Positions 25,114 to 33,698 of a DNA stretch of 64,000 bases are shown in pieces (positions within the stretch are counted from its first letter, which is position 1; every line of letters starts with the position of its first letter). The notes under the pieces were generated by a model. That model had not been told where the DNA came from. It searched no databases and saw only the letters and a list, made by a program, of their open reading frames with translations. The position numbers were made by a program, and so were the translations under genes. The DNA is from Burkholderiales bacterium (GTDB lineage: Bacteria; Pseudomonadota; Gammaproteobacteria; Burkholderiales; Burkholderiaceae_C), in NCBI GenBank assembly GCA_017307865.1, contig JAFKGE010000017.1, positions 1 through 64,000 of the forward strand, in the 5' to 3' direction.

Positions 25114-26861
25114 TGTTGCGCAAGACCGCGCTGGCCGCCGCGCAGCATGCCGCCCACGATCAGCGCCTGCGCCGCGTAGTAGCTGGCCAGCACCCAGACC
25201 TGCGCGCCCGGCAGCGGCGTGACGAAGCGGTTGATGGCCAGCAGCGAATCGCTCAGCATGAAGCAGCATGCGCCCAGCGCCACCAGCAGCGCCGGCCGGT
25301 CGCGCAGCGCGGCCCAGCGGCCCCAGGCCTGCGCCGCCATCAGCGCGATCACCCCCACATACGCCGCCACCGGCCCGCGCAAGGCCACCGGCAGGCCACC
25401 CCACCACAAGAAGGCATACATGCCGGCCGCCAGCCCCAGCGTCGCCACCAGCGCCGCGCGCTGCCCGAACCAGGGCACGCCCTGGCGAAACAGCGCGATG
25501 TAGCACAGGTGCGCCAGCAGGAAGCTGAGCAGGCCCGGGATGAACTGCCCGGGCAGCATCAAAAACACGTCGCCCGCCAGCGAGCCCAGCAGCGCCGCCA
25601 GCAGCAGCACTTGCGATCGATTCAAGCAAAATCGGCCTCTGGCCCGCGTCGACCAAGCGCCGGCAGCTACCGCAACGATAGCAAACACCATCGCCGCCGG
25701 CTTGGCCAGCACATGCCATTCGCGCAGGCCCAGCGCGCTGGTGGCGGTGGCCAGCGCCCCGGCCTCGATCATCAGCGCCTCCCACATGCCGATGCGCCCC
25801 TGCATGGCCGCGCCCAGCGCCCACTGGCAGGCCGCCAGCGCCGCGAACCAGACGGCGTTGGTGGCCAGCGGCGCGCCTTCGGCCTGCCACAAGAAGGCCG
25901 CCACGCCGGCCAGCAGCAACACGAACTGCACACCGGCAAACCAGCGCAGGGCGGGCGACATGGCGGGGTTGAACAAGGGCATTTGGTCGATGTCGAAGGC
26001 GGGTTTGGGAAAGCGCCGGGCCACATCCTGCGGGCGCCAGCCGGGCGGCCGCAGCCACACGCCCAGCTTGTCGCGCCAGCGCCGCGTGTGCCAGCTGTCG
26101 CGCGCCAGGCCGGCATACACCTGCGCGTTGGCCCACAGCGGGTCCCAGCTGTTCAGCAGGCCGCGCGTGCCGTACACGCAGGGTTCGCGCGCGTCCTCGT
26201 CCTCGAAGGTGCCGAACAGGCGGTCCCACACGATCAGGATGCCGCCATAGTTCTTGTCCACGTAGCGCTCGTTCACGGCGTGGTGCACGCGGTGGTTGCT
26301 GGGGCTGCAGAACCAGCGGTCGAACCAGCCCAGGCGCTCCACCTGCTCGGTGTGCACCCAAAACTGGTACAGCAGGTCGACCAGGCCGACGACGGCAAAC
26401 ACCAGCGGCGGCACGCCCACCAGCGCCATCGGCAGGTAGAACAGCCAGCCGAACAGCGCGCCCGAGCTGGTCTGGCGCAGCGCCGTCGACAGGTTGTAGT
26501 GCTGGCTGTGGTGGTGCACCGCATGCGCCGCCCACAACACCGCCACGCGATGGCCCAGGCGGTGATACCAGTAATAGCAAAAGTCGTACAGCAGCAGCGC
26601 CAGCAGCCAGCCCACGGCGCTGTGCCAGAACGCATCGCCGCGCCACAGCGCCAGCGTTTGCCAGGTCAGCGTGTACAGCCCCAGGCGCAGCACGCGCGTG
26701 AACACCGCGCTGGTCTGGCTGAGCATGCCCAGGCTGATGCTGGTGAGGGCGTCGGCCAGCCGAAACGCCGGCCGCCCGCGCCAGCGGCCCGCCGCCCACT
26801 CCAGCGCCATCAGCGCAAAGAACGCGGGCGTGACGAGGACGATGACTTGGCTGCCGGACAT
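25104..26861 (-). CDS. Sterol desaturase/fatty-acid hydroxylase fused to a YhhN (lysoplasmalogenase-like) domain
   Basis: A 585-residue membrane protein from ATG 26861. The N-terminal ~300 residues form a di-iron fatty-acid-hydroxylase-superfamily domain with the three histidine clusters H-R-L-G-H, H-A-V-H-H-H-S-Q-H and H-R-V-H-H ('SPSNHRVHHAVNERYVDKNYGG'). The C-terminal ~250 residues have about eight hydrophobic segments typical of YhhN/TMEM86, including 'GSLAGDVFLMLPGQFIPGLLSFLLAHLCYIALF' and 'ACCFMLSDSLLAINRF', where the conserved Asp residues lie. Alkylglycerol monooxygenase belongs to the first family and lysoplasmalogenase to the second, so ether-lipid cleavage is a reasonable inference. 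A dispersed repeat is embedded at residues ~393-414. Confidence 0.83.
   Translation of the reverse strand: MSGSQVIVLVTPAFFALMALEWAAGRWRGRPAFRLADALTSISLGMLSQTSAVFTRVLRLGLYTLTWQTLALWRGDAFWHSAVGWLLALLLYDFCYYWYHRLGHRVAVLWAAHAVHHHSQHYNLSTALRQTSSGALFGWLFYLPMALVGVPPLVFAVVGLVDLLYQFWVHTEQVERLGWFDRWFCSPSNHRVHHAVNERYVDKNYGGILIVWDRLFGTFEDEDAREPCVYGTRGLLNSWDPLWANAQVYAGLARDSWHTRRWRDKLGVWLRPPGWRPQDVARRFPKPAFDIDQMPLFNPAMSPALRWFAGVQFVLLLAGVAAFLWQAEGAPLATNAVWFAALAACQWALGAAMQGRIGMWEALMIEAGALATATSALGLREWHVLAKPAAMVFAIVAVAAGAWSTRARGRFCLNRSQVLLLAALLGSLAGDVFLMLPGQFIPGLLSFLLAHLCYIALFRQGVPWFGQRAALVATLGLAAGMYAFLWWGGLPVALRGPVAAYVGVIALMAAQAWGRWAALRDRPALLVALGACCFMLSDSLLAINRFVTPLPGAQVWVLASYYAAQALIVGGMLRGGQRGLAQHLD
25621..25684 (-). 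repeat. GATAGCT-family dispersed repeat, copy 5 (inside the YhhN domain)
   Basis: Minus-strand reading: TTTGCTATCGTTGCGGTAGC, then TGCCGGCGCTTGG, and near the end GCCAGAGGCCGATTTTGC. It is in frame and in sense orientation, encoding roughly AIVAVAAGAWSTRARGRFCL in a loop between hydrophobic segments. Confidence 0.75.
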
Positions 26862-26910
26862 GGCGGCGATTTTGAGCGAAACTCCTGCCTGCGCACGGCG
26901 GGCGGCGCAC

Positions 26911-26949
26911 AAAGAAAAACGCTCCGAAGTTTGTAGCTACGGAGCGTTT
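26911..26949 (-). terminator. Rho-independent terminator after tRNA-Val
   Basis: Stem AAACGCTCCG (26917-26926) pairs with CGGAGCGTTT (26940-26949); on the minus strand it is followed by a T-rich tract (TTTTTCTTT). It lies eight bases beyond the tRNA 3' end. Confidence 0.85.
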
Positions 26950-26957
26950 GTGTATGC

Positions 26958-27032
26958 TGGTGGGTGATACATGGATCGAACATGTGACCCCTGCCGTGTG
27001 AAGGCAGTGCTCTACCGCTGAGCTAATCACCC
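26958..27032 (-). tRNA. tRNA-Val (anticodon CAC)
   Basis: Minus strand: acceptor GGGTGAT pairs with ATCACCC; D arm contains TAGCTCAGCGGTAGAGCA; anticodon arm CTGCC-TTCACAC-GGCAG with anticodon CAC; T arm has GTTCGATC; encoded CCA at the 3' end. Reads GUG codons. Clear terminator downstream. Confidence 0.95.
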
Positions 27033-27057
27033 GCTTCGCCTTGCAGCGAAGGGCGAA

Positions 27058-27771
27058 TTATAGCGTGCTTTTTTCGGCCTTCCAGATGGCGCGGCCGCCG
27101 CTGGCCTTGCCGATTTCGGCCAGCACGGCCGCGTGAGCCGCCAGTTCGGCCTCGCTGGCGGCCAGCACGGGCAGGTCGAAGCCGCTCAAGTCCACGCGCT
27201 CGACGTGCACGCCCGGCTGGGCCACTTCGCCCAGGTCGATCAGCAGCGCTTCCTGGCCGCGCGTGAGGTTGATGTAGACGTCGGCCAGCAGCTCGGCGTC
27301 GAGCAGCGCGCCGTGCAGCGTGCGGCCGGAGTTGTCGACCTCCAGGCGGTCGCACAGCGCGTCCAGGCTGTTGCGCTTGCCCGGGTACAGCTGCTTGGCC
27401 ATGGCCAGGGTGTCGGTCACGCTGTCGACGAAACGCTCGAAGGCCGGCTGGCCGACGCGCTCGAGCTCCTTGTCCAGAAAGCCGACGTCGAACGCGGCGT
27501 TGTGGATGATGATCTCGGCGCCCTCGACGTAGCGCAGAAAATCCTGCGCCACCTCGGCGAACTTGGGCTTGTCGCGCAAAAATTCGTTGCTGATGCCGTG
27601 CACCTTGAGCGCGTCCTCGTGGCTGTCGCGCTCGGGGTTGAGGTACAGGTGCAGGTTGTTGCCGGTCAGCTTGCGGCCCACCAACTCGACGCAACCGATC
27701 TCGATGATGCGGTCGCCGCCCTCGGCCGACAGGCCGGTGGTCTCGGTGTCCAGGACGATCTGGCGCGTCAT
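27058..27771 (-). CDS. dnaQ: DNA polymerase III epsilon subunit (3'-5' proofreading exonuclease)
   Basis: A 237-residue DEDDh exonuclease. ExoI motif 'IVLDTETTGLSAEGGDRIIEIG', ExoII 'IIIHNAAFDVGFLDKEL', ExoIII 'LHGALLDAELLADVYINL' containing the catalytic His-Asp. Length is normal. It starts 15 bases after iscA on the same strand and is immediately upstream of the tRNA-Val gene. Confidence 0.95.
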   Translation of the reverse strand: MTRQIVLDTETTGLSAEGGDRIIEIGCVELVGRKLTGNNLHLYLNPERDSHEDALKVHGISNEFLRDKPKFAEVAQDFLRYVEGAEIIIHNAAFDVGFLDKELERVGQPAFERFVDSVTDTLAMAKQLYPGKRNSLDALCDRLEVDNSGRTLHGALLDAELLADVYINLTRGQEALLIDLGEVAQPGVHVERVDLSGFDLPVLAASEAELAAHAAVLAEIGKASGGRAIWKAEKSTL

Positions 27772-27786
27772 GCGATGGCGTTCAGA

Positions 27787-28110
27787 TCAGACGCGGAAGG
27801 ATTCGCCGCAGCCGCAGCGGTCGCGCTCGTTCGGGTTGGTGAACTTGAAGCCCTCGTTCAGGCCCTCGCGCACGTAGTCGAGCTCGGTGCCGTCGATGAA
27901 GGCGAGGTTCTTGGGGTCGACCAGCACTTTCACGCCGTGCTGCTCGATCACCAGGTCGCCGGGCGCCACGGCGTCGACGTATTCCAGCTCGTAGGACAGG
28001 CCCGAGCAGCCGGTGGTCTTGACGCCCAGGCGCACGCCCACGCCGGCGCCGCGCTTGGCCAGATGGGCGCTCACGTGCCGCGCGGCGGCTTCGGACAAAT
28101 GGATGTTCAT
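27787..28110 (-). CDS. iscA: IscA/HesB-family iron-sulfur carrier
   Basis: A 107-residue A-type carrier. The three cluster-binding cysteines are in '[17 protein letters not shown]' and the C-terminal 'DRCGCGESF'. ATG 28110 starts the canonical '[13 protein letters not shown]'. It follows iscS after a 147-base gap that contains a dispersed repeat rather than iscU. Confidence 0.92.
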   Translation of the reverse strand: MNIHLSEAAARHVSAHLAKRGAGVGVRLGVKTTGCSGLSYELEYVDAVAPGDLVIEQHGVKVLVDPKNLAFIDGTELDYVREGLNEGFKFTNPNERDRCGCGESFRV

Positions 28111-28203
28111 GGTGAAAACAATAAGGGCTGGGCAAAAACTGCGATGCGGCAAGCGTACCGCCAATCGGGCGCGCCTGCTGGGGTGCTGGCCATAGGCCGT
28201 TGA

Positions 28204-28261
28204 AACTATGCTTTTGATAGCTGCTCGCGCACGACCCGCAAGCGCTGGAGGCCCATTTTAC
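28204..28261 (+). repeat. GATAGCT-family dispersed repeat, copy 6
   Basis: AAACTATGCTTTTGATAGCT, GCTCGCGC, then AAGCGCTGGAGGCCCATTTT. It occupies the iscS-iscA gap, antisense to both genes, and its far end overlaps the iscS stop codon. Confidence 0.85.
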
Positions 28262-29436
28262 TGTGAATCGCGCATCGGCGTCGCCACCGGCCCGCGCAGC
28301 CGCGCCACGCCCTGGCGCAGCAGTTCGGCGGCGCGGTCGATCTCGGCGGCGGTGGTGAAGCGCCCCAGGCTGATGCGCAGCGAGGCGTGGGCGCGCTCGT
28401 CGCTGGCGCCCAGCGCGCGCAGCACGTGGCTGGGCTGCGCGCTGCCCGAGCTGCAGGCCGAGCCGCTGGACAGCGCCAGCTCGGGCACGGCCAGCATCAG
28501 GGCCTCGGCGGCCACGCCGTCGAAGGCGAGGTTCAGGTTGTGCGGCACGCGCCGCGTGGGGTGGCCGTTGATGTGCATGCCGTCCACGCCCTGCAGGCCG
28601 CGCAGCAGGCGCTGGTGCAGCGCCTGGGCGTGGGCGCTGTCGTGGGCCAGCTCTTGCGCGGCGATGCGAAAGGCCTCGCCCATGCCGACGATCTGGTGCG
28701 TGGCCAGGGTGCCCGAGCGCAGGCCGTGCTCGTGCCCGCCGCCGTGCATCTGCGCGGCCAGGCGCACGCGCGGCGCGCGGCGCACCACCAGCGCGCCGAT
28801 GCCCTTGGGGCCATGGGTCTTGTGCGCCGTCAGGCTCATCAGGTCGACCGGCAGCGTGGCCCAGTCGATGGCCAGCTTGCCGGTGGCCTGCGCGGCGTCG
28901 ACGTGAAACAGCACGCCGCGCGCGCGGCACAGCGCGCCCAGCGTGGCGATGTCCTGCACCACGCCGATCTCGTTGTTGACCAGCATGACGCTGGCCAGGA
29001 GGGTGTCGGGGCGCAGCGCGGCGGCAAAGGCCTGGGCGTCGACCAGGCCGTCGGCGCCGACGTCGAGCAGGGTGACGTCGAAGCCCTGGCGCTGCAGGGC
29101 GGCCAGGGTGTCGAGCACGGCCTGGTGCTCGGTGCGCACGCTCAGCAGATGGCGCCCGCGCCCGGCGTGCTGCTGGGCAGCGCCGGTGATGGCCAGGTTG
29201 TCGGATTCGGTGGCGCCGCTGGTCCAGACGATCTCGCGCGCATCGGCGCCGATCAGCGCCGCCACCTGGCGGCGCGCGGTCTCGACGGCCCGCTCGGCCT
29301 CCCAGCCCCAGGCGTGGCTGCGGCTGGCGGGGTTGCCGAAGTGCTCGCCCAGCCAGGGCAGCATGGCGGCCACCACGCGCGGGTCGACCGGCGTGGTGGC
29401 GCCGCAGTCCAGGTAGATCGGCCGCGGCGGCGTCAT
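28258..29436 (-). CDS. iscS: Cysteine desulfurase IscS
   Basis: A 392-residue class V aminotransferase-fold enzyme that releases sulfur from cysteine for Fe-S cluster assembly. '[17 protein letters not shown]' and '[14 protein letters not shown]' match IscS; PLP lysine in '[18 protein letters not shown]'; catalytic Cys in the mobile loop '[20 protein letters not shown]'. The usual IscS extension after the loop is short. It follows iscR by 25 bases, so it should be under IscR control. Confidence 0.93.
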   Translation of the reverse strand: MTPPRPIYLDCGATTPVDPRVVAAMLPWLGEHFGNPASRSHAWGWEAERAVETARRQVAALIGADAREIVWTSGATESDNLAITGAAQQHAGRGRHLLSVRTEHQAVLDTLAALQRQGFDVTLLDVGADGLVDAQAFAAALRPDTLLASVMLVNNEIGVVQDIATLGALCRARGVLFHVDAAQATGKLAIDWATLPVDLMSLTAHKTHGPKGIGALVVRRAPRVRLAAQMHGGGHEHGLRSGTLATHQIVGMGEAFRIAAQELAHDSAHAQALHQRLLRGLQGVDGMHINGHPTRRVPHNLNLAFDGVAAEALMLAVPELALSSGSACSSGSAQPSHVLRALGASDERAHASLRISLGRFTTAAEIDRAAELLRQGVARLRGPVATPMRDSQ

Positions 29437-29461
29437 GGCGTGGCGCAGCCGCCGGCGCGGC

Positions 29462-29995
29462 TCACTTGTTGGTCAGGCCGCCCAGCGCGAACACCGAGTT
29501 GGGCGCGGTGATGCGGATCGGCTTGACCACCGGCGCGGCCGAGATGGCGCGCTTGGCGGCCGGGCGGTCTTCCAGCTCGAAGCCGTTGGCGTGCTGCTCG
29601 TCCACCAGCTTTTGCAGCGTGACGGACTGCAGAAAGTCCAGCATGTGCACGTTGAGCGCAGCCCACAGGTCGTGCGTCATGCAGCGCCCGCCGTCGGCGC
29701 GGCAGTTTTCGCGCCCGCCGCAGTGGGTGGCGTCCAGCGGCTCGTCGACCGAGGTGATGATGTCGGCCACGGTGATCTCGCCGGCCTTGCGCCCCAGCGA
29801 ATAGCCACCGCCCGGGCCGCGGGTGGATTCGACCAGCTCGTTGCGGCGCAGCTTGCCGAACAGCTGCTCCAGGTAGGACAGCGAAATCTGCTGACGCTGG
29901 CTGATGGCGGCCAGCGTGACGGGCCCGCCGTCCTGGCGCAGCGCCAGATCGATCATGGCAGTGACCGCAAATCGGCCCTTGGTGGTAAGGCGCAT
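29462..29995 (-). CDS. iscR: Fe-S cluster regulator IscR
   Basis: A 177-residue Rrf2-family repressor. Winged helix at residues 1-60 ([35 protein letters not shown]); cluster ligands in '[18 protein letters not shown]', giving Cys-x5-Cys-x5-Cys. ATG 29995 is preceded by AAGGAG at proper spacing. It heads iscR-iscS-iscA-dnaQ. A candidate IscR box lies upstream. Confidence 0.94.
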   Translation of the reverse strand: MRLTTKGRFAVTAMIDLALRQDGGPVTLAAISQRQQISLSYLEQLFGKLRRNELVESTRGPGGGYSLGRKAGEITVADIITSVDEPLDATHCGGRENCRADGGRCMTHDLWAALNVHMLDFLQSVTLQKLVDEQHANGFELEDRPAAKRAISAAPVVKPIRITAPNSVFALGGLTNK

Positions 29996-30074
29996 GGCCA
30001 ACTCCTTGCTGATGAGAAATGCGGCGGACCGTGGTTGACCGGGCACTGTGCGCGCTTCGCGCTGCCGCGCAACC

Positions 30075-30099
30075 AAATCCGACTATTTTTCTCAAGTAT
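30075..30099 (-). promoter_or_regulatory. Candidate type-1 IscR binding site
   Basis: On the minus strand ATACTTGAG, AAAAAT, AGTCGGATTT, resembling the ATA-xTTGA-N-AGTCGG type-1 IscR site, 80 bases before the iscR ATG. A second half-like AGTCGGGTTT lies just upstream (about 30104-30113 on the plus strand as AAACCCGACT). Confidence 0.5.
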
Positions 30100-30160
30100 A
30101 GCTCAAACCCGACTGAAAACTAGGGGCTTGGCTGGACTTGCGCATAAAAGTTGATCTGGT

Positions 30161-32254
30161 TCAAGCCGCCGCACTGCCCTCGCCCGCCGCGCCCAGCACG
30201 CGCTGCTTGAGCGCCGCCAGCTGGTCGCGCACGCGCGCGGCCTGCTCGAACTCCAGGTTGCGCGCGTGCTCCAGCATCAATTTTTCGAGCCGGCGCAGCT
30301 CGCGCGACAGGTCCTTTTCGGACAACGCCTCGGGCGCCACGGCGGCCGCGGCGCGCATGCGCTCGGCCTCGCGCCCGGCCTTTTCGCTGTACACGCCGTC
30401 GATCAAGTCGCGCACCTGCTTGACGATGCCGCGCGGGGTGATGCCGTGCTCGGCATTGAAGGCGATCTGCCGGGCGCGCCGGCGCTCGGTCTCGCCCATG
30501 GCCTTCTTCATCGACTCGGTGATGCGGTCGGCGTACAGGATGGCCTTGCCGTTGACGTTGCGCGCGGCGCGGCCGATGGTCTGGATCAGGCTGCGCTCGG
30601 CGCGCAAAAAGCCCTCCTTGTCGGCGTCCAGGATGGCCACCAGCGACACCTCGGGAATGTCCAGGCCCTCCCTCAGCAGGTTGATGCCCACCAGCACATC
30701 GAAGGCGCCCAGGCGCAGGTCGCGGATGATTTCCACGCGCTCCACCGTGTCGACGTCGCTGTGCAGGTAGCGCACCTTGACGCCGTTTTCGCTCAGGTAT
30801 TCGGTCAGCTGCTCGGCCATGCGCTTGGTCAGCGTGGTGATCAGCACGCGCTCGTTTTTTTCGACGCGCTCGCGGATTTCCTGCAGCACGTCGTCGACCT
30901 GATGGGTGGCCGGGCGCACCTCGACCTCGGGGTCGACCAGGCCGGTGGGGCGCACCACCTGCTCGACCACCTGGCCGGCATGCGTCTTTTCGTAGTCGGC
31001 TGGCGTGGCGCTGACGAAGACCACCTGATGCATGCGGCGCTCGAACTCCTCGAACTTGAGCGGCCGGTTGTCCAGCGCGCTGGGCAGGCGAAAGCCATAT
31101 TCGACCAGCGTGGTCTTGCGCGAGCGGTCGCCGTTGTACATGGCGTTGAGCTGGCCGATCATCTGGTGGCTTTCATCCAGGAACATGATCGCGTCGCGCG
31201 GCAGGTAGTCGGTCAGCGTGGCGGGCGGATCGCCCGGGCGCGCGCCCGACAGGTGGCGCGTGTAGTTCTCGATGCCCTTGCAGTGGCCCAGCTCGCTCAG
31301 CATCTCCAGATCGAAGCGGGTGCGCTGCTCCAGCCGCTGGGCCTCGACCAGCTTGCCCTCGCCCACAAAATACTTCAGCCGCTCGGCCAGCTCCAGCTTG
31401 ATGGTCTCGACCGCCGCCAGCGTCTTCTCGCGCGGGGTGACGTAGTGGCTGCTGGGGTAGACCACGAAGCGCGGCACCTTCTGCTGGATGTGGCCGGTGA
31501 GCGGGTCGAACAGCGCCAGGCTCTCGACCTCGTCGTCGAACAGCTCGATGCGCACCGCCAGCTCGCTGTGCTCGGCCGGAAACACGTCGATGGTGTCGCC
31601 ACGCACGCGAAAGGTGCCGCGCTGAAAATCCATGTCCTGGCGCTGGTACTGCATGCGCACCAGCTGCTGGATGGTGTCGCGCTGGCCCAGCTTGCCGCCC
31701 ACCTTCATGATGAGGCGCATCTGCAAATAGTCCTCGGGCGCGCCGATGCCGTAGATGGCCGACACGGTGGCCACGATCACCACGTCGCGCCGCTCCAGCA
31801 CGCTCTTGGTGGCCGACAGGCGCATCTGCTCGATGTGCTCGTTGATGGCGCTGTCCTTCTCGATGAACAAATCGCGCTGCGGCACGTAGGCCTCGGGCTG
31901 GTAGTAGTCGTAGTAGCTGACGAAGTACTCGACCGCGTTCTTCGGGAAGAACTCGCGGAATTCGCTGTACAGCTGCGCCGCCAGCGTCTTGTTGGGCGCG
32001 AACACGATGGCCGGCCGGCCCAGCCGTGCGATCACGTTGGCCATGGTGAAAGTCTTGCCCGAGCCCGTAACGCCCAGCAAGGTCTGAAACGACTCGCCGT
32101 CCTGCACGCCTTCCACCAACTGCGCGATGGCCGTGGGCTGGTCGCCCGCCGGCGGATAGGGCTGGTACAGCTGAAACGGCGAGTCGGGGTAGCTGACGAA
32201 CTGGCCCTGCGCGGGCGAAGGCGGCGGGGCGACGGCATGAATCGGAGTGGGCAT
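30161..32254 (-). CDS. uvrB: Excinuclease ABC subunit B
   Basis: A 697-residue nucleotide-excision-repair helicase. Walker A '[12 protein letters not shown]', beta-hairpin '[15 protein letters not shown]', DEAD-like box '[10 protein letters not shown]', motif VI '[19 protein letters not shown]' and a C-terminal UVR domain '[28 protein letters not shown]' that binds UvrC. The start is ATG 32254 ([12 protein letters not shown]), giving normal length; the frame stays open another 1.2 kb upstream through the antisense of the aminotransferase gene but that is not coding. Divergent from the aminotransferase. Confidence 0.96.
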   Translation of the reverse strand: MPTPIHAVAPPPSPAQGQFVSYPDSPFQLYQPYPPAGDQPTAIAQLVEGVQDGESFQTLLGVTGSGKTFTMANVIARLGRPAIVFAPNKTLAAQLYSEFREFFPKNAVEYFVSYYDYYQPEAYVPQRDLFIEKDSAINEHIEQMRLSATKSVLERRDVVIVATVSAIYGIGAPEDYLQMRLIMKVGGKLGQRDTIQQLVRMQYQRQDMDFQRGTFRVRGDTIDVFPAEHSELAVRIELFDDEVESLALFDPLTGHIQQKVPRFVVYPSSHYVTPREKTLAAVETIKLELAERLKYFVGEGKLVEAQRLEQRTRFDLEMLSELGHCKGIENYTRHLSGARPGDPPATLTDYLPRDAIMFLDESHQMIGQLNAMYNGDRSRKTTLVEYGFRLPSALDNRPLKFEEFERRMHQVVFVSATPADYEKTHAGQVVEQVVRPTGLVDPEVEVRPATHQVDDVLQEIRERVEKNERVLITTLTKRMAEQLTEYLSENGVKVRYLHSDVDTVERVEIIRDLRLGAFDVLVGINLLREGLDIPEVSLVAILDADKEGFLRAERSLIQTIGRAARNVNGKAILYADRITESMKKAMGETERRRARQIAFNAEHGITPRGIVKQVRDLIDGVYSEKAGREAERMRAAAAVAPEALSEKDLSRELRRLEKLMLEHARNLEFEQAARVRDQLAALKQRVLGAAGEGSAAA

Positions 32255-32374
32255 TGGCAAGGACAGCGGCAAGGCTCGGCAAACGCGCCGTAAAATTTCG
32301 GGCGAACCGGCTAGGCTAACCCAGTCGGCCGTTTCTTGCCACCCGCTGGCGCTCCCACCGCAAGGATTTTTCTC

Positions 32375-33571
32375 ATGTCGCTGTTTTCCGCCGTCGAGCT
32401 CGCCCCGCGCGACCCCATCCTGGGCCTGAACGAGCAATTTGCCGCCGACACCAACCCCAACAAGGTCAACCTGGGCGTGGGCGTGTACTTCGACGAAAAC
32501 GGCAAGCTGCCGCTGCTGGCCTGCGTGCAGGCCGCCGAGAAGGCCATGATGGCCACGCCCAAGCCGCGCGGCTACCTGCCCATCGACGGCATCGCCGCCT
32601 ACGACGACGGCGTGAAGAAGCTGGTGTTCGGCGCCGACTCGGAGCCCTACCGCTCGGGCCGCGTGGCCACCGTGCAGGGCCTGGGCGGCACCGGCGCGCT
32701 GAAGATCGGCGCCGACTTCCTCAAGCACCTCAATCCCAAGGCCAAGGTGCTCATCAGCGACCCCAGCTGGGAAAACCACCGCGCCCTGTTCACGCAGGCC
32801 GGCTTCGACGTCGGCACCTACCGCTATTACGACGCCGCCACGCGCCAGCTCGATTTCGACGGCATGCTGGCCGACCTGCAGGCCGCCGCGGCCGGCACCA
32901 TCGTGGTGCTGCACGCCTGCTGCCACAACCCCACCGGCTACGACATCACGCCCGCGCAGTGGGACCAGGTGATTGCCGCCGTCAAGGCGCGCGGCCTGAC
33001 GCCCTTCCTGGACATGGCCTACCAGGGCTTTGCCGACGGCATCGCCGAGGACGGCGCGGTGATCGGCAAGTTCGTTGCCGCGGGCCTCACCTTCTTCGTC
33101 TCGACCTCGTTTTCCAAGAGCTTCAGCCTGTACGGCGAGCGCGTGGGCGCGCTGTCGGTGCTGTGCACCGACAAGGACGAGGCCGCGCGCGTGCTCAGCC
33201 AGCTCAAGATCATGATCCGCACCAACTACAGCAACCCGCCCACGCACGGCGGCGCGGTGGTGGCCACGGTGCTGGGCGACGCCGCGCTGCGCGCGCAATG
33301 GGAGCAGGAGCTGGCCGGCATGCGCACCCGCATCAAGGCCATGCGCCAGGCACTGGTGAAGGGCCTGAAGGCCGCCGGCGTGAAGAAGGACATGGGCTTC
33401 ATCACCACCCAGGTGGGCATGTTCAGCTACTCGGGCCTGTCCAAGGACCAAATGGTGCGCCTGCGCAACGAGTTCGGCGTCTACGGCACCGACACCGGCC
33501 GCATGTGCGTGGCGGCGCTGAACGAGAAAAACATCGACTACGTCTGCCAGTCGATCGCCAAGGTGATGTAA
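32375..33571 (+). CDS. Aspartate/aromatic amino-acid aminotransferase
   Basis: A 398-residue class I aminotransferase of the AspC/TyrB group. '[35 protein letters not shown]' is the family N-terminus; '[13 protein letters not shown]' is the cofactor motif; PLP lysine in '[18 protein letters not shown]'; substrate-carboxylate Arg region near '[14 protein letters not shown]'. ATG 32375 gives the exact family start. It is divergent from uvrB and ends in a strong terminator. Confidence 0.92.
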   Translation: MSLFSAVELAPRDPILGLNEQFAADTNPNKVNLGVGVYFDENGKLPLLACVQAAEKAMMATPKPRGYLPIDGIAAYDDGVKKLVFGADSEPYRSGRVATVQGLGGTGALKIGADFLKHLNPKAKVLISDPSWENHRALFTQAGFDVGTYRYYDAATRQLDFDGMLADLQAAAAGTIVVLHACCHNPTGYDITPAQWDQVIAAVKARGLTPFLDMAYQGFADGIAEDGAVIGKFVAAGLTFFVSTSFSKSFSLYGERVGALSVLCTDKDEAARVLSQLKIMIRTNYSNPPTHGGAVVATVLGDAALRAQWEQELAGMRTRIKAMRQALVKGLKAAGVKKDMGFITTQVGMFSYSGLSKDQMVRLRNEFGVYGTDTGRMCVAALNEKNIDYVCQSIAKVM

Positions 33572-33591
33572 GCCGGCGCCCCGCGCGCAGC

Positions 33592-33620
33592 AAAAAGCCG
33601 CGAATCATCGCGGCTTTTTT
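33592..33620. terminator. Bidirectional rho-independent terminator after the aminotransferase
   Basis: AAAAAGCCGCGA (33592-33603), ATCA loop, TCGCGGCTTTTTT (33608-33620). Symmetric A and T tracts allow function on either strand, serving the aminotransferase and possibly the convergent dnaB. Confidence 0.92.
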
Positions 33621-33637
33621 CATGCTGGGCGAACCAA

Positions 33638-33698
33638 GAACTATTATTTTGATAGCTGTCCGCGCTTGGCTGACGCCGTCCAGAGCCCAAAAACACTC
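33638..33698 (+). repeat. GATAGCT-family dispersed repeat, copy 7
   Basis: AACTATTATTTTGATAGCTG, TCCGCGCTTGG, then CCAGAGCCCAAAAACACTC. One of the best-conserved copies. It lies between convergent genes and its end touches the dnaB stop codon. Confidence 0.9.

Noticed and set aside
24531-26936. 801-codon plus-strand frame opposite the antitoxin and desaturase fusion
   Set aside because: Low-complexity Arg/Gln/His translation and complete overlap with three recognisable genes.
32255-33451. N-terminal extension of uvrB by 399 codons
   Set aside because: It runs antisense through the aminotransferase gene; UvrB from ATG 32254 has normal length.
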